Shown: positions 6,751-14,993 of the stretch, in pieces
Layout: the number at the start of each line of letters is the position of its first letter
Numbering within the stretch: the stretch's first letter is position 1
NCBI GenBank assembly: GCA_964456925.1
Contig: CAYWCX010000018.1
Location: 1-21,966, forward strand
Source: JBAZKK01 sp964456925
Lineage (GTDB): Bacteria; Omnitrophota; Gorgyraeia; Gygaellales; Profunditerraquicolaceae
Direction of reading: 5' to 3'
DNA length: 21,966 nucleotides
Notes under the pieces: model-generated
The model's input: only the letters and a program-made list of their open reading frames with translations
Databases searched by the model: none
Told to the model about the DNA's origin: nothing
Translations under genes and position numbers: made by a program

Positions 6751-8136
6751 ATGGAAAGTACCCTGCAGGACAAAAGGCAATATGTCAGGCTGCCTATCAG
6801 GCTTACGGTTAAATATAGCCTCCGCGACGATAAAACAAAATCCGTAAGTGAAGCTATTTCAAGAGACCTGAGCCCAAACGGCATCCTCTTGTCCCTACAC
6901 AAACCCATCCTCGTCTCAGCAAAATTAAATTTAGAAATTATCTTCTCCAAACTTCCCGCCCCTATCCTGGCGGAAGGCAAAGTTATCTGGATTCAGGAGG
7001 TAGTCAAAGACCACGCATACCTCGCAGGTGTCACTTTTACGAAGATACATCAAGGCGACCTTGCATTCATTCAAAACTATAGCAGGGCGCTTGACCTGAA
7101 TAAGATTCTGGCTTTTGCCGCGTCGCATAAGGCCTCCGATATACACTTAACCGCGAACCAATCCCCTGTTATGCGGGTATACGGCGCGTTGGTTCCGATG
7201 GGTATAAGGCGGATTAATCCGGAAGAGATAAAACAGCTGATATACGGCTTCTTAAACAAACAGCAGATAGAACAGTTCGAGCAAGAACTGGAGCTTGATG
7301 CCGCATATACGACTGATTTCGGGCGCTTCCGGGTAAATATCCATAAAGAAAAGGGGCTATTAGGGGCTAACTTCCGCTACATCACTACCGAAGTCAAGAG
7401 CATAAAAGAACTGGGATTGCCTTCTGCCGTAGAGGAGCTCGCCATTAAACAAACCAACGGCCTTATCCTGGTTACGGGGCCCTCGGGAAGCGGCAAGAGC
7501 ACCACCCTGGCAGTGATGATAGATATTATTAATAAAGAAAAGGACCGCATCATTATGAGCATTGAAGACCCGATTGAATATCTCCATAAATCCAAGAAGA
7601 GCATCGTAAAACAAAGGGAAATCGGGTATGACTCCCTGTCATTTAACAGCGCGCTTAAACACCTCTTAAGGCAGGATGCGGATGTTATCCTGATAGGAGA
7701 AATGCGGGATTTAGAGTCTATCTCGATAACCCTTACCGCCGCGGAAACAGGACACCTCGTAATGAGCACGCTGCACACCCCGGATGCCATCTCCAGCATA
7801 AACAGGATCATCAGCAGTTTTCCTTCCAATCAGCAGCAACAGATAAGGACGCAGCTTGCGGAATGCCTGCGGGCCATAATCAGCCAGGTTTTAATCCCCA
7901 GGAAAGACTGGCAGGAACGCGTAGTTGCGACTGAAATATTGATTGTAACCCCGGCGGTTGCAAATCTCATCCGCCAGGGGCATGTCGAACAAATACCGAG
8001 CAGTATCGAGACAGGCTCACAACATGGCATGCATCTTATGGATTCCTCTATAGAGCGGTTATACCAAAAAGACCTGATCTCCCGCGAAGACGCCTTACAC
8101 TACGCCAAAAATCCCGCAAAATTCATCGCAGCCTAG
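6751..8136 (+). CDS. PilZ-PilT fusion: c-di-GMP-binding pilus retraction ATPase
   Basis: 461 residues. Residues 5-110 are a PilZ domain with both c-di-GMP motifs intact: R9-x3-R13 (RQYVR) and D39-x-S-x-x-G44 (DLSPNG). Residues 114-458 are a complete PilT/GspE-type ATPase: N-terminal domain with SDIHLTANQSPVMRV (129-143), Walker A GPSGSGKST (243-251), Asp box SIEDPIEYLH (270-279), Walker B VILIGEMRD (312-320, catalytic E317) and His box STLHTPDA (339-346). The retraction-specific C-terminal helix (VANLIRQGHVEQI, 403-415) and the QHGMHLMDSSIERL region match PilT rather than PilB. PilT powers retraction of type IV pili for twitching or surface sensing. In most bacteria PilZ proteins act on pili as separate polypeptides; here the sensor is built into the motor. 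No other pilus gene lies nearby. The gene has its own promoter and a strong terminator. Confidence 0.93.
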   Translation: MESTLQDKRQYVRLPIRLTVKYSLRDDKTKSVSEAISRDLSPNGILLSLHKPILVSAKLNLEIIFSKLPAPILAEGKVIWIQEVVKDHAYLAGVTFTKIHQGDLAFIQNYSRALDLNKILAFAASHKASDIHLTANQSPVMRVYGALVPMGIRRINPEEIKQLIYGFLNKQQIEQFEQELELDAAYTTDFGRFRVNIHKEKGLLGANFRYITTEVKSIKELGLPSAVEELAIKQTNGLILVTGPSGSGKSTTLAVMIDIINKEKDRIIMSIEDPIEYLHKSKKSIVKQREIGYDSLSFNSALKHLLRQDADVILIGEMRDLESISITLTAAETGHLVMSTLHTPDAISSINRIISSFPSNQQQQIRTQLAECLRAIISQVLIPRKDWQERVVATEILIVTPAVANLIRQGHVEQIPSSIETGSQHGMHLMDSSIERLYQKDLISREDALHYAKNPAKFIAA

Positions 8137-8152
8137 GCTTCCTTCCTTAAAT

Positions 8153-8184
8153 AAAAAAGCGCCCTCTTTAGGAGAGCGCTTTTG
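8153..8184. terminator. Bidirectional intrinsic terminator between pilT-like and hppA genes
   Basis: Stem AAAAGCGC (8155-8162) pairs with GCGCTTTT (8176-8183), one mismatch follows, then CTC/GAG around a five-base loop. The A-run on the left and T-run on the right let it work on both strands, which suits the two convergent genes ending at 8136 and 8208. Confidence 0.85.
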
Positions 8185-8207
8185 ATAAAACCGTAATTAA
8201 TGCGACC

Positions 8208-10328
8208 TTACTTTAATAAGGCGTTGGAGATGACGAACGAGGCGAAAACTATTGAGACCATGGACATAAGTTTAATCAGGATATTCAAGCTCGGGCCTGA
8301 GGTATCTTTAAAAGGGTCGCCGACCGTATCGCCGACTACCCCTGCCTTGTGCGCGGGAGAACCTTTGCCGCCGTGGTGGCCTTCCTCAATATACTTCTTG
8401 GCATTATCCCAGGCCCCTCCGGAATTCGCCATCATTACTGCCAGCACAAAACCGCTCACTGTCGCCCCTGCCAGTAACCCCGCCTCGGCCTTAATCCCTA
8501 TCAACAGCCCTGTGGCAATAGGCGCGATGATTGCCATCAGCGACGGGAATACCATCTCCTTCTGCGCGGCTGCCGTCGCAATGTTGACGCACCGCGCATA
8601 ATCCGGCTTGGCCCTGCCTTCCATGAGCCCGATGATTTCCCTGAACTGCCGACGCACCTCCACTACAATCTTGCCTGCTGCCCTGCCTACCGCGCGCATC
8701 GTCATAGAGCAGAAAAGAAACGGCAGCATACCGCCGATAAATAACCCCACCAGCACGCGGGGGTCCATAAGGTCAAGGGCCATATTTATATTTAAACCTT
8801 TGTCCCGGGCAATTATCATCACCTGCTCTTTATATGCTGCGATAAGCGCTAATGCCGTTAAAGCAGCCGAACCAATGGCAAAACCTTTACCGGTTGCGGC
8901 AGTGGTATTCCCTAAAGCATCCAGCGCGTCGGTCCTCTTTCTTACTTCGGGAGCAAGGTTAGACATCTGGGCGTTTCCGCCGGCATTATCCGCCACCGGA
9001 CCGTAGGCATCGGTAGCCAGGGTTATGCCTAAGGTAGAAAGCATGCCGACAGCCGAAATCGCAACGCCATAAAGCCCCATATTATGGTTGACTGCGCCGC
9101 CTGCCAAAAAATAACTGGCTAATATCGCCAGGCCTACGATAATTACCGGTAAAGCCGTGGACATCATCCCCACCGCAATCCCGCCGATAATAACGGTAGC
9201 GGGCCCGGTCAGAGACTGGTCGGCGATAAAACGCGTGGGCTTAAAACCGCTGGAAGTGTAATATTCGGTTGAGAGCCCTATTAAAACGCCGGCGAGTAAA
9301 CCCGCCAACACCGCCCAATAAACCCCTAGATGCGTTGTTCCTAAGGTAATCCGGACCAGAAAATAAGAAATTACTGCTACGAGGATGGAACTGGCAAAAA
9401 CACCTTTTCTTAAGGCTACTAATAAAACTTTTTGATTCGCGTCTTCCCTGCTTTTGACAAAGAATGTTCCGATAATAGATGAAATTACGCCGACTGCGGC
9501 CATCACCATCGGGATAGTAACGCCCGCGATACCTAACCCGGCGGCAACGCCTAATGCCGAAGTCGCCACTATCGAACCGACGTATGATTCGTAAAGGTCC
9601 GCGCCCATACCGGCAACGTCGCCGACGTTATCGCCGACATTATCGGCGATAACCGCGGGGTTACGCGGGTCATCCTCCGGGATACCCGCCTCAACTTTAC
9701 CTACCAGGTCCGCCCCGACATCAGCCGCCTTGGTGAATATGCCTCCGCCGACCCTCGCAAAGAGCGCCTGGGAACTGGCGCCCATACCGAAACAAAGCAT
9801 GGTAGAAGTAATAGCGGCAATCTTATCCGCGCCGGCCAGAATGGGATGGACAGAATAATACCAATTCAGGAAATAATACCAGATGGAAAGGTCTAATAGC
9901 CCAAGGCCGACCACCGTCAGACCCATGACCGCGCCGCTGGAAAATGCGATGCGCAGCCCCGAGTTGAGGCTTTTGGCGGCTTCTGCAGCAGTGCGGTTGG
10001 AAGATTGGGTAGCAACGGTCATCCCGATGAAACCGGATAAACCCGAAAAAAGTCCTCCGGTTAAAAAAGCAAACGGCACGAAAATGACCAGATATTTGTT
10101 CAGCGCCAGAAGAAGAAGAATTATAAATACTATGGCAAAGAACAGCGCGACTCCAAGATACTGCCTCTTCAGGTAGGCCCGGGCGCCGATACGCACTGCC
10201 TGGGCAATCTCGCGCATTTTATCGTTGCCCTCATCCTTCTTCAGGATGGAGACTGTAAGATAAAAGGCAAAGGAAAGCGCCAGAATCGAACCCAGCGGTG
10301 CTAACCACAATATATCAATTCCCGTCAT
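8208..10328 (-). CDS. hppA: Membrane-bound ion-translocating pyrophosphatase, K+-dependent type
   Basis: 706 residues and very hydrophobic, about 16 membrane segments, the normal size for the family. It hydrolyses cytoplasmic pyrophosphate and pumps H+ or Na+ outward across the inner membrane. Substrate and metal motifs are intact: DVGADLVGKVE (203-213), the DPRNPAVIADNVGDNVGD acidic loop (220-237), TDAYGPVADNAGGNAQM (439-455) and the C-terminal GDTVGDPFKDTSGP (666-679). Ala477 and Gly480 in the GNTTAATGKGFAIGSA segment mark the K+-dependent subfamily; K+-independent enzymes have Lys and Thr there. The pumped ion cannot be read safely by eye, so H+ versus Na+ stays open. It has its own promoter, a clear AAGGAG ribosome site (10336-10341), and is a single-gene unit ending at the bidirectional terminator. 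Confidence 0.97.
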   Translation of the reverse strand: MTGIDILWLAPLGSILALSFAFYLTVSILKKDEGNDKMREIAQAVRIGARAYLKRQYLGVALFFAIVFIILLLLALNKYLVIFVPFAFLTGGLFSGLSGFIGMTVATQSSNRTAAEAAKSLNSGLRIAFSSGAVMGLTVVGLGLLDLSIWYYFLNWYYSVHPILAGADKIAAITSTMLCFGMGASSQALFARVGGGIFTKAADVGADLVGKVEAGIPEDDPRNPAVIADNVGDNVGDVAGMGADLYESYVGSIVATSALGVAAGLGIAGVTIPMVMAAVGVISSIIGTFFVKSREDANQKVLLVALRKGVFASSILVAVISYFLVRITLGTTHLGVYWAVLAGLLAGVLIGLSTEYYTSSGFKPTRFIADQSLTGPATVIIGGIAVGMMSTALPVIIVGLAILASYFLAGGAVNHNMGLYGVAISAVGMLSTLGITLATDAYGPVADNAGGNAQMSNLAPEVRKRTDALDALGNTTAATGKGFAIGSAALTALALIAAYKEQVMIIARDKGLNINMALDLMDPRVLVGLFIGGMLPFLFCSMTMRAVGRAAGKIVVEVRRQFREIIGLMEGRAKPDYARCVNIATAAAQKEMVFPSLMAIIAPIATGLLIGIKAEAGLLAGATVSGFVLAVMMANSGGAWDNAKKYIEEGHHGGKGSPAHKAGVVGDTVGDPFKDTSGPSLNILIKLMSMVSIVFASFVISNALLK

Positions 10329-10362
10329 TTATTTTCTCCTTACCTAAAATAAATTGAAATCT

Positions 10363-10391
10363 AAAATAACACAAGGGCAGCAATAAGTCAA
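10363..10391 (-). promoter_or_regulatory. Vegetative promoter of the pyrophosphatase gene
   Basis: Minus-strand TTGACT (10386-10391), 17-base spacer, TATTTT (10363-10368) with a TGT extension. Predicted start near 10356, 28 bases before the ATG, with the AAGGAG ribosome site between. Confidence 0.65.
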
Positions 10392-10419
10392 TCTTTTTTA
10401 GGGATGGTGCTCTAGTCCG

Positions 10420-10692
10420 CTATAAAGTGTCCCCTTCAACCTTCTTCCCACCCTCTTCATTCACGATTTCGCCCTCTACGTCGATGACGTCCCTGCGGCG
10501 CGGACGGAGAGCAGCCGAAGATATCCTCCTCGTAAAAATAAAAGAATTAAGCAGAAAAAGTAAAAATAATACTGCCTCCGTCAAAAGCCACGTCTTCGGG
10601 CTTAAGAACATCCAGCCAAACAAAAGATTCAACACCAATAATAACGGTATCAGACAGCCGGAATAACTGAATAAAACTACGGATTTAAACAT
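10420..10692 (-). CDS. Small two-helix membrane protein of unknown function
   Basis: 90 residues. Two hydrophobic segments (about 6-29 and 35-55) are followed by a basic stretch (RRISSAALRPRRRD) and an acidic, soluble tail (VIDVEGEIVNEEGGKK). The pattern suggests an inner-membrane hairpin with its tail in the cytoplasm. I recognise no family. It is the last gene of a three-gene run with the DUF167 and DUF362 genes: the DUF167 stop lies 12 bases upstream of its ATG, and AAGAAGGG just before the start can serve as ribosome site. The reading is supported by operon position, a usable ribosome site and the membrane pattern rather than by homology. Confidence 0.65.
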   Translation of the reverse strand: MFKSVVLFSYSGCLIPLLLVLNLLFGWMFLSPKTWLLTEAVLFLLFLLNSFIFTRRISSAALRPRRRDVIDVEGEIVNEEGGKKVEGDTL

Positions 10693-10704
10693 TAGGAGCC
10701 CTTC

Positions 10705-10923
10705 TTAAGTTACCTCTACTACCTTATTCTTACTGCCTGCACCTTGCACGATGTTAATCCTGCTCTTGGGAATACTGAAATACGCGCTTAATAATTTTAT
10801 CACCGCCTCGTTGGCCTTGCCTTCCCTCGCAGGAGCCCTGGTCCAGAGGACAAACTCCCCCTCACTTAATTTTTCTATCCTCTCCTGTTTGGAATTCGGC
10901 CTTACCTTAAGATTAATCTTCAT
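10705..10923 (-). CDS. DUF167 / YggU (UPF0235) family protein
   Basis: 72 residues, slightly short for this family of small alpha/beta proteins. The landmarks are present: the N-terminal strand KINLKVRPNSKQERIE, the signature APAREGKANEAVIKLLSAYF (30-49) and the closing SRINIVQGAGSKNKVVEV. The biochemical role of UPF0235 is not established. It starts 6 bases after the DUF362 gene and is followed closely by the small membrane protein, so it belongs to that transcript. In many bacteria the family sits beside division or membrane-protein genes such as yggT; the small hydrophobic protein downstream may fill a comparable place, but the resemblance is too weak to name it. Confidence 0.88.
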   Translation of the reverse strand: MKINLKVRPNSKQERIEKLSEGEFVLWTRAPAREGKANEAVIKLLSAYFSIPKSRINIVQGAGSKNKVVEVT

Positions 10924-10929
10924 AAAGGG

Positions 10930-11994
10930 CTAAACCTTAACGAGGTCATATTCCAGGTTTCCCAGGCCTTTTCCGGCGGCATAGTCAAACATATCCCTGC
11001 CGATCTTCTCTGCTTCCGTAAGGTAAGGGTCTTTTTCTTCCTGCGGAGTAAGCAGGTCCAGGGTGGCCTTATCAAGACTGACGATATCGCGGGAGGCGAA
11101 TATCCCGAGGTCGCGGCTAATCATCTTCTCTCCCGCCGCAGAAATACAGTCGCACTCCTTGGTAATGTCAAAGGCGAAAGTAATGTAGAATTTATTTTTG
11201 AACTTATCAAGGATGCAATGCGCTGTTTCCACCATCCTCCTCGCAAAAATCCGGGCATCCTCGTTCCAGTTCACGTTAACGGCATAGAATTTACAGGCAG
11301 ACAGGCACTCCCCGCACCCGATACAAAGCCCCTGGTCAATAAATGCCTTTTCTTTCACGAAAGATACGGCAGAGACAGGACAAATTTCAATACAGCAGCC
11401 GCAGGCGGTGCATTTATTCTCGATTACGCCGGGCTTAAGCGAGGAATGCTCAACCTGCTTGGTGGCGCGCGCCACCATTCCCATCGCCACATTCTTGATT
11501 GCCCCGGCATAACCGCTTACGATATGCCCGGTAGCATGCGAAAGCACTACCAGATTTTCAAGCATCCCCACAAACGAAGGAACCTTGATTTCCTTGATAA
11601 TATCCGAGTTGACTTTAAGACGCTGCCCGTCGCGGCCGAATAGACCGTCGGCAATAATAAAGGGCGCGCCTATGGCGGAATGGCTAAAACCTTTGGACTG
11701 CGCAAGATTCAGGTGGTCTACGGCATTCATGCGCTCCCCGTGGTATATCACGTTAGTGTCAAAAAGAAAAGGTTTGGCTTTACGGGCCTTAATCCCGGCT
11801 ACTATTATCTTGACCAACTCCGGGCTGACGTTGTAAACGCAGGCAGCATCGCCGATAGTGAGTTTTACCGGGATAAACTCGTCCTGTTTATATCCCGCGA
11901 AGGGGTCAAAGCGCCGCAGGAGTTCCTCCAGCGCCAGGCAGCGCTCCCCGATGTCCTTGCTCTTTACCGGAATAAAATAAACTTCGCTCTTCAT
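10930..11994 (-). CDS. DUF362 protein with two 4Fe-4S ferredoxin motifs
   Basis: 354 residues. Residues 1-185 are the DUF362 domain (VSPELVKIIVAGIKARKAKPFLFDTN, HATGHIVSGYAGAIKNVAMGM). A ferredoxin insert follows with two complete cluster motifs: C195-x2-C198-x2-C201-x3-C205-P and C224-x2-C227-x2-C230-x3-C234, enough for two 4Fe-4S clusters. Residues 240-354 complete the DUF362 fold. It is probably a cytoplasmic electron carrier or redox enzyme; no substrate is established for this family. There is no signal peptide. A strong ribosome site (GAGGAGAAGG) abuts the ATG. It is the first gene of a three-gene run with the DUF167 and small membrane protein genes, behind its own promoter at 12016-12044. 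Confidence 0.92.
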   Translation of the reverse strand: MKSEVYFIPVKSKDIGERCLALEELLRRFDPFAGYKQDEFIPVKLTIGDAACVYNVSPELVKIIVAGIKARKAKPFLFDTNVIYHGERMNAVDHLNLAQSKGFSHSAIGAPFIIADGLFGRDGQRLKVNSDIIKEIKVPSFVGMLENLVVLSHATGHIVSGYAGAIKNVAMGMVARATKQVEHSSLKPGVIENKCTACGCCIEICPVSAVSFVKEKAFIDQGLCIGCGECLSACKFYAVNVNWNEDARIFARRMVETAHCILDKFKNKFYITFAFDITKECDCISAAGEKMISRDLGIFASRDIVSLDKATLDLLTPQEEKDPYLTEAEKIGRDMFDYAAGKGLGNLEYDLVKV

Positions 11995-12015
11995 CCTTCT
12001 CCTCTACAGGCAAAT

Positions 12016-12044
12016 ATATTAGCACAACGCCAAATTCAGAGCAA
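12016..12044 (-). promoter_or_regulatory. Vegetative promoter of the DUF362 operon
   Basis: Minus-strand TTGCTC (12039-12044), 17-base spacer, TAATAT (12016-12021) with a TGC extension. Predicted start near 12009, 15 bases before the ATG. The stretch before the -10 (TTGTGCTAA) is shared with the promoter of the oppositely oriented GH94 gene. Confidence 0.6.
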
Positions 12045-12067
12045 TACATTATCGGCGGCTACAATTA

Positions 12068-12245
12068 CTTAGCGGGAAGGCTTGGTTTGGATTCAAGCGG
12101 GGCGTCCGAGGAACCCGAGCGGGCACGGTTGACCCGCTAAAAAATAAGTCGGTCAGAGCGAGGGTCCGCAGGCGAGCGAAATTTTGCCTCGCAGGGGCAA
12201 AATGAGCGTCCCCGCGAGAAACAAACCAAGACAAGACCCGCTAAG
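12068..12245. repeat. 178-base palindromic intergenic element (MITE-like or structured RNA)
   Basis: The ends are inverted copies in two blocks: CTTAGCGGG (12068-12076) and CTTGGTTTG (12081-12089) on the left pair with CAAACCAAG (12222-12230) and CCCGCTAAG (12237-12245) on the right, separated by 4 and 6 unpaired bases. Inside, GCGGGG (12097-12102) can pair with CCCCGC (12210-12215). Two hairpins sit within: AGCGGG/CCCGCT (12118-12123 with 12133-12138) and ATTTTGCC/GGCAAAAT (12181-12188 with 12196-12203). The whole can fold into a multi-branched structure. No open frame makes sense in it, and no target-site duplication is evident. It lies between divergent promoters and fills most of the only gap here near 300 bases (11995-12302). 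Confidence 0.6.
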
Positions 12246-12264
12246 CTATAGAGACCATTTTTGC

Positions 12265-12293
12265 TTGCAAAAGCAGGCGGCTTGTGCTAAATT
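12265..12293 (+). promoter_or_regulatory. Vegetative promoter of the GH94 gene
   Basis: TTGCAA (12265-12270), 17-base spacer, TAAATT (12288-12293) with a TGC extension. Predicted start near 12300, three bases before the ATG, so this message is probably leaderless; no ribosome site is visible. Confidence 0.58.
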
Positions 12294-12302
12294 GAGAAAA
12301 CT

Positions 12303-14993
12303 ATGGAAAAATTCCTTTGGAAGTTTACTGACGACAAGGGCACCTTTGTCTCGGATTGCGCCGACAGAATCAAAACCCTGTATTTCCCCCTTTGCAATAC
12401 CTCCCCTCTGATGTCGTCCATCACCCCTGACCTGCACGGGGATATTAAAACCGATAACAACCATTTTCTTCTGGAGCCGGTATCGCGCCTTGATTTGAGC
12501 AACTCCAAATCCAGCCGCAATTTCTGGGTCCATATCAACCCCCGTAAAATCTGGTCTGCAACGGGCGCAAGCAGGGATATACAGACCATAAAAAATGATA
12601 CCTTCTCCTTACAAGCAGGGCTGCTCTGGCAAAAAATAACCCGCGGCAATAAAAATATCGGCCTCAAAGCCGAGATAACTTCCTTTGCCCCGGCAAGCAA
12701 TGAGCCGGTAGAAATCATGCGCGTGGTATTAACCAACATTTCGGGCCGCTCCTTAAAGTTTACCCCAATCTGCGCCATACCGCTCTTCGGCAGGTCCAGC
12801 AATAATCTGCGTGACCACCGCCATGTAACTTCGCTTCTAAACCGCAGCCAAAAGGACAGGTTCGGCGTTATCGTTACCCCCACCCTGCTCTTTGAGGAAA
12901 CCGGCCACCGCAAGAACCTCACTTCTTATTTCGTGATGGGGATTGACCAAAAATTACAGGGACCGCAATACATCTATGCCGACCAGGAAGAATTCTGCGG
13001 GGAAGACGGCGATTTAGAAGCGCCGGCTGCGGTATTCCAAAATGCGGCGCCGGATAAAAAATATTACCTCCAGGGTAAGGAAGCCATCGGCGGCTTGAAA
13101 TTCCGCACCCTAACCCTTAAGCCCAGGGCGTCTTCCACCTATATCGTCATCATGGGTATAGCCCGCGATAAAAAAGAAATACGGGCCATCTTTAACAGGT
13201 TTAACACCAGAGTAAAAGTAGAAAAATCCCTGAAAGAAAACCAATCCTTCTGGCAGAAAAAATCCCAATCCATTGCGCTTACGAGCGCGGATAAAAACTT
13301 TGATAACTGGTTCTCCTGGGTGAACATCCAGCCAATTTTAAGAAAAATATTCGGCTGCTCATTCCTGCCGGATTTTGATTACGGCAGGGGCGGACGGGGA
13401 TGGCGCGACCTCTGGCAGGATTGCCTCTCATTAACCCTCCTCGACCCCCAGGCAGTAAGGCCGCTTTTGGTCAATAACTTTGCAGGGGTGCGTATCGACG
13501 GCTCCAACGCCACCATCATCGGCCGGAAGCCGGGTGAGTTTATCGCGGACCGCAATAATATCAGCCGGGTGTGGATGGACCACGGCGCCTGGCCATTGAT
13601 TACCGCGCGGCTCTACCTGCACCAAAGCGGAAACTTAAAGATACTTTTAGAAAAAGCGCCTTACTTTCGCGACCATCAATTATCCCGCAGCCGCGAGGTT
13701 GACCCCAACTGGAGTCCGGCCTGCGGTAAAACCCTCAAAACCCGCTCCGGTAAAATATACAAAGGCACCGTCCTGGAGCACATCCTGATAGAAAACCTGG
13801 TGCAATTCTTTAATGTCGGGCCGCACAACCATATACGCCTGGAAGGCGCAGACTGGAACGACGGACTGGATATGGCGGCTGCTAATGGTGAAAGCGTGGC
13901 CTTCGGTTGCCTGTATGCCCAAAACCTCAATAGCCTTGCCGAAATATTAGAAAAAGCAAAATTTGAAAAAATAACCGTCCTTAAAGAGCTGCTGATTCTC
14001 CTTGATTCCCTGACTGCCGGACCTCTAAGTTATTCCAACGCCGGCCGCAAACGTAATCTGCTGGAAAAATATTTTTGCGCGGTAAATTACGGGGTAAGCG
14101 GCAAAAAAGTAAGCGTGCCTGCCGATAAGCTCATAAAAGACCTGCGCAGAAAATCGGATTGGCTGGTCCGCCACATCCGGAAAAATGAATGGCTCAAGGA
14201 AGGTTTTTTTAACGGGTATTATGATAATAATAAAAAACGGCTGGAAGGTAAAAAAGGCGGTATTATACGTATGACTTTAACCGGGCAGGTATTGCCCATT
14301 ATGAGCGGAGTGGCAGTTCCCCAACAGATAAAGACTGCCTTTGCCAGCGCAAAAAAATATCTCAAGGACCGCGCCCTGGGGGGATTCCGCCTTAATACCG
14401 ACTTCAAAACCGAACAGCTTGCTATCGGGAGGGCATTCTCTTTCAGTTACGGCGACAAGGAAAATGGCGCCTTCTTCAGCCATATGGCAGTGATGTTCAG
14501 TTATGCTTTATACCGACGGGGTTTTGTGAAGGAGGGTTTTGAGGTGCTGGATTCGCTCTACCGCATGGCGGCCAATACCCCTAAAAGCAAAATCTATCCC
14601 GGCCTGCCGGAATATTTCAATAATGAGGGTCGCGGGATGTACAGTTACCTCACCGGTTCGGGGAGCTGGTTTGTTTTGACGCTGCTGACTGAAGTATTCG
14701 GAATAAAAGGAGAATACGGCGACCTCGTAATCGAGCCGAAATTAACTGCCGCGCAATTTAAAGGCAGGAATATGATTTCTATAAAAACCGCTTTCCTTAA
14801 ACGCCCCCTGGAAATCCGTTTTCTTAATCCGCAGCGTAAAGAATTCGGCCGCTACCGCATCCGCCGGGCAAAAATCAACGCTAAAGCCGTAAATTGCGAT
14901 GACGCGCCCCGGCGTCTCTTGATTTCCCGCAGGGAAATCCTCGCCTTAACGAGCGCTTCCAAAAATAATACTATTGAAATTACGCTGGATTGA
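12303..14993 (+). CDS. GH94-type glycoside phosphorylase (cellobiose / cellodextrin phosphorylase-like)
   Basis: 896 residues, no signal peptide, so cytoplasmic. Architecture fits GH94: an N-terminal beta-sandwich (1-310), a helical linker near 305-345, an (alpha/alpha)6 barrel (345-840) and a C-terminal beta lid (840-896). Family landmarks are FDYGRGGRGWRDLWQDCLS (358-376), RVWMDHGAWPL (422-432), the ADWNDG motif at 516-521 holding the family's general-acid Asp, ENGAFFSHMAVMF and the late GRGMYSYLTGSGSWF. GH94 enzymes cleave beta-glucosides such as cellobiose, cellodextrin or chitobiose with phosphate, conserving energy as a sugar 1-phosphate. The exact substrate cannot be fixed by eye, and a cyclic-glucan-type relative is possible. 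The gene stands alone behind a probable leaderless promoter; its last 14 bases overlap the convergent thioesterase gene. Confidence 0.86.
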   Translation: MEKFLWKFTDDKGTFVSDCADRIKTLYFPLCNTSPLMSSITPDLHGDIKTDNNHFLLEPVSRLDLSNSKSSRNFWVHINPRKIWSATGASRDIQTIKNDTFSLQAGLLWQKITRGNKNIGLKAEITSFAPASNEPVEIMRVVLTNISGRSLKFTPICAIPLFGRSSNNLRDHRHVTSLLNRSQKDRFGVIVTPTLLFEETGHRKNLTSYFVMGIDQKLQGPQYIYADQEEFCGEDGDLEAPAAVFQNAAPDKKYYLQGKEAIGGLKFRTLTLKPRASSTYIVIMGIARDKKEIRAIFNRFNTRVKVEKSLKENQSFWQKKSQSIALTSADKNFDNWFSWVNIQPILRKIFGCSFLPDFDYGRGGRGWRDLWQDCLSLTLLDPQAVRPLLVNNFAGVRIDGSNATIIGRKPGEFIADRNNISRVWMDHGAWPLITARLYLHQSGNLKILLEKAPYFRDHQLSRSREVDPNWSPACGKTLKTRSGKIYKGTVLEHILIENLVQFFNVGPHNHIRLEGADWNDGLDMAAANGESVAFGCLYAQNLNSLAEILEKAKFEKITVLKELLILLDSLTAGPLSYSNAGRKRNLLEKYFCAVNYGVSGKKVSVPADKLIKDLRRKSDWLVRHIRKNEWLKEGFFNGYYDNNKKRLEGKKGGIIRMTLTGQVLPIMSGVAVPQQIKTAFASAKKYLKDRALGGFRLNTDFKTEQLAIGRAFSFSYGDKENGAFFSHMAVMFSYALYRRGFVKEGFEVLDSLYRMAANTPKSKIYPGLPEYFNNEGRGMYSYLTGSGSWFVLTLLTEVFGIKGEYGDLVIEPKLTAAQFKGRNMISIKTAFLKRPLEIRFLNPQRKEFGRYRIRRAKINAKAVNCDDAPRRLLISRREILALTSASKNNTIEITLD

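Noticed and set aside
10356..10370. TTAGATTT near the pyrophosphatase promoter as an ECF -35 word
   Set aside because: No CGTC word follows at the right spacing, and a good vegetative promoter explains the region.
12068..12245. Integron attC site
   Set aside because: The ends lack the GTT/AAC core sequences of attC, and no integrase or cassette genes are near.
12287..12922. Minus-strand open frame opposite the GH94 start
   Set aside because: The plus strand encodes a full-length GH94-type protein across the same bases; the antisense product has no recognisable domain.
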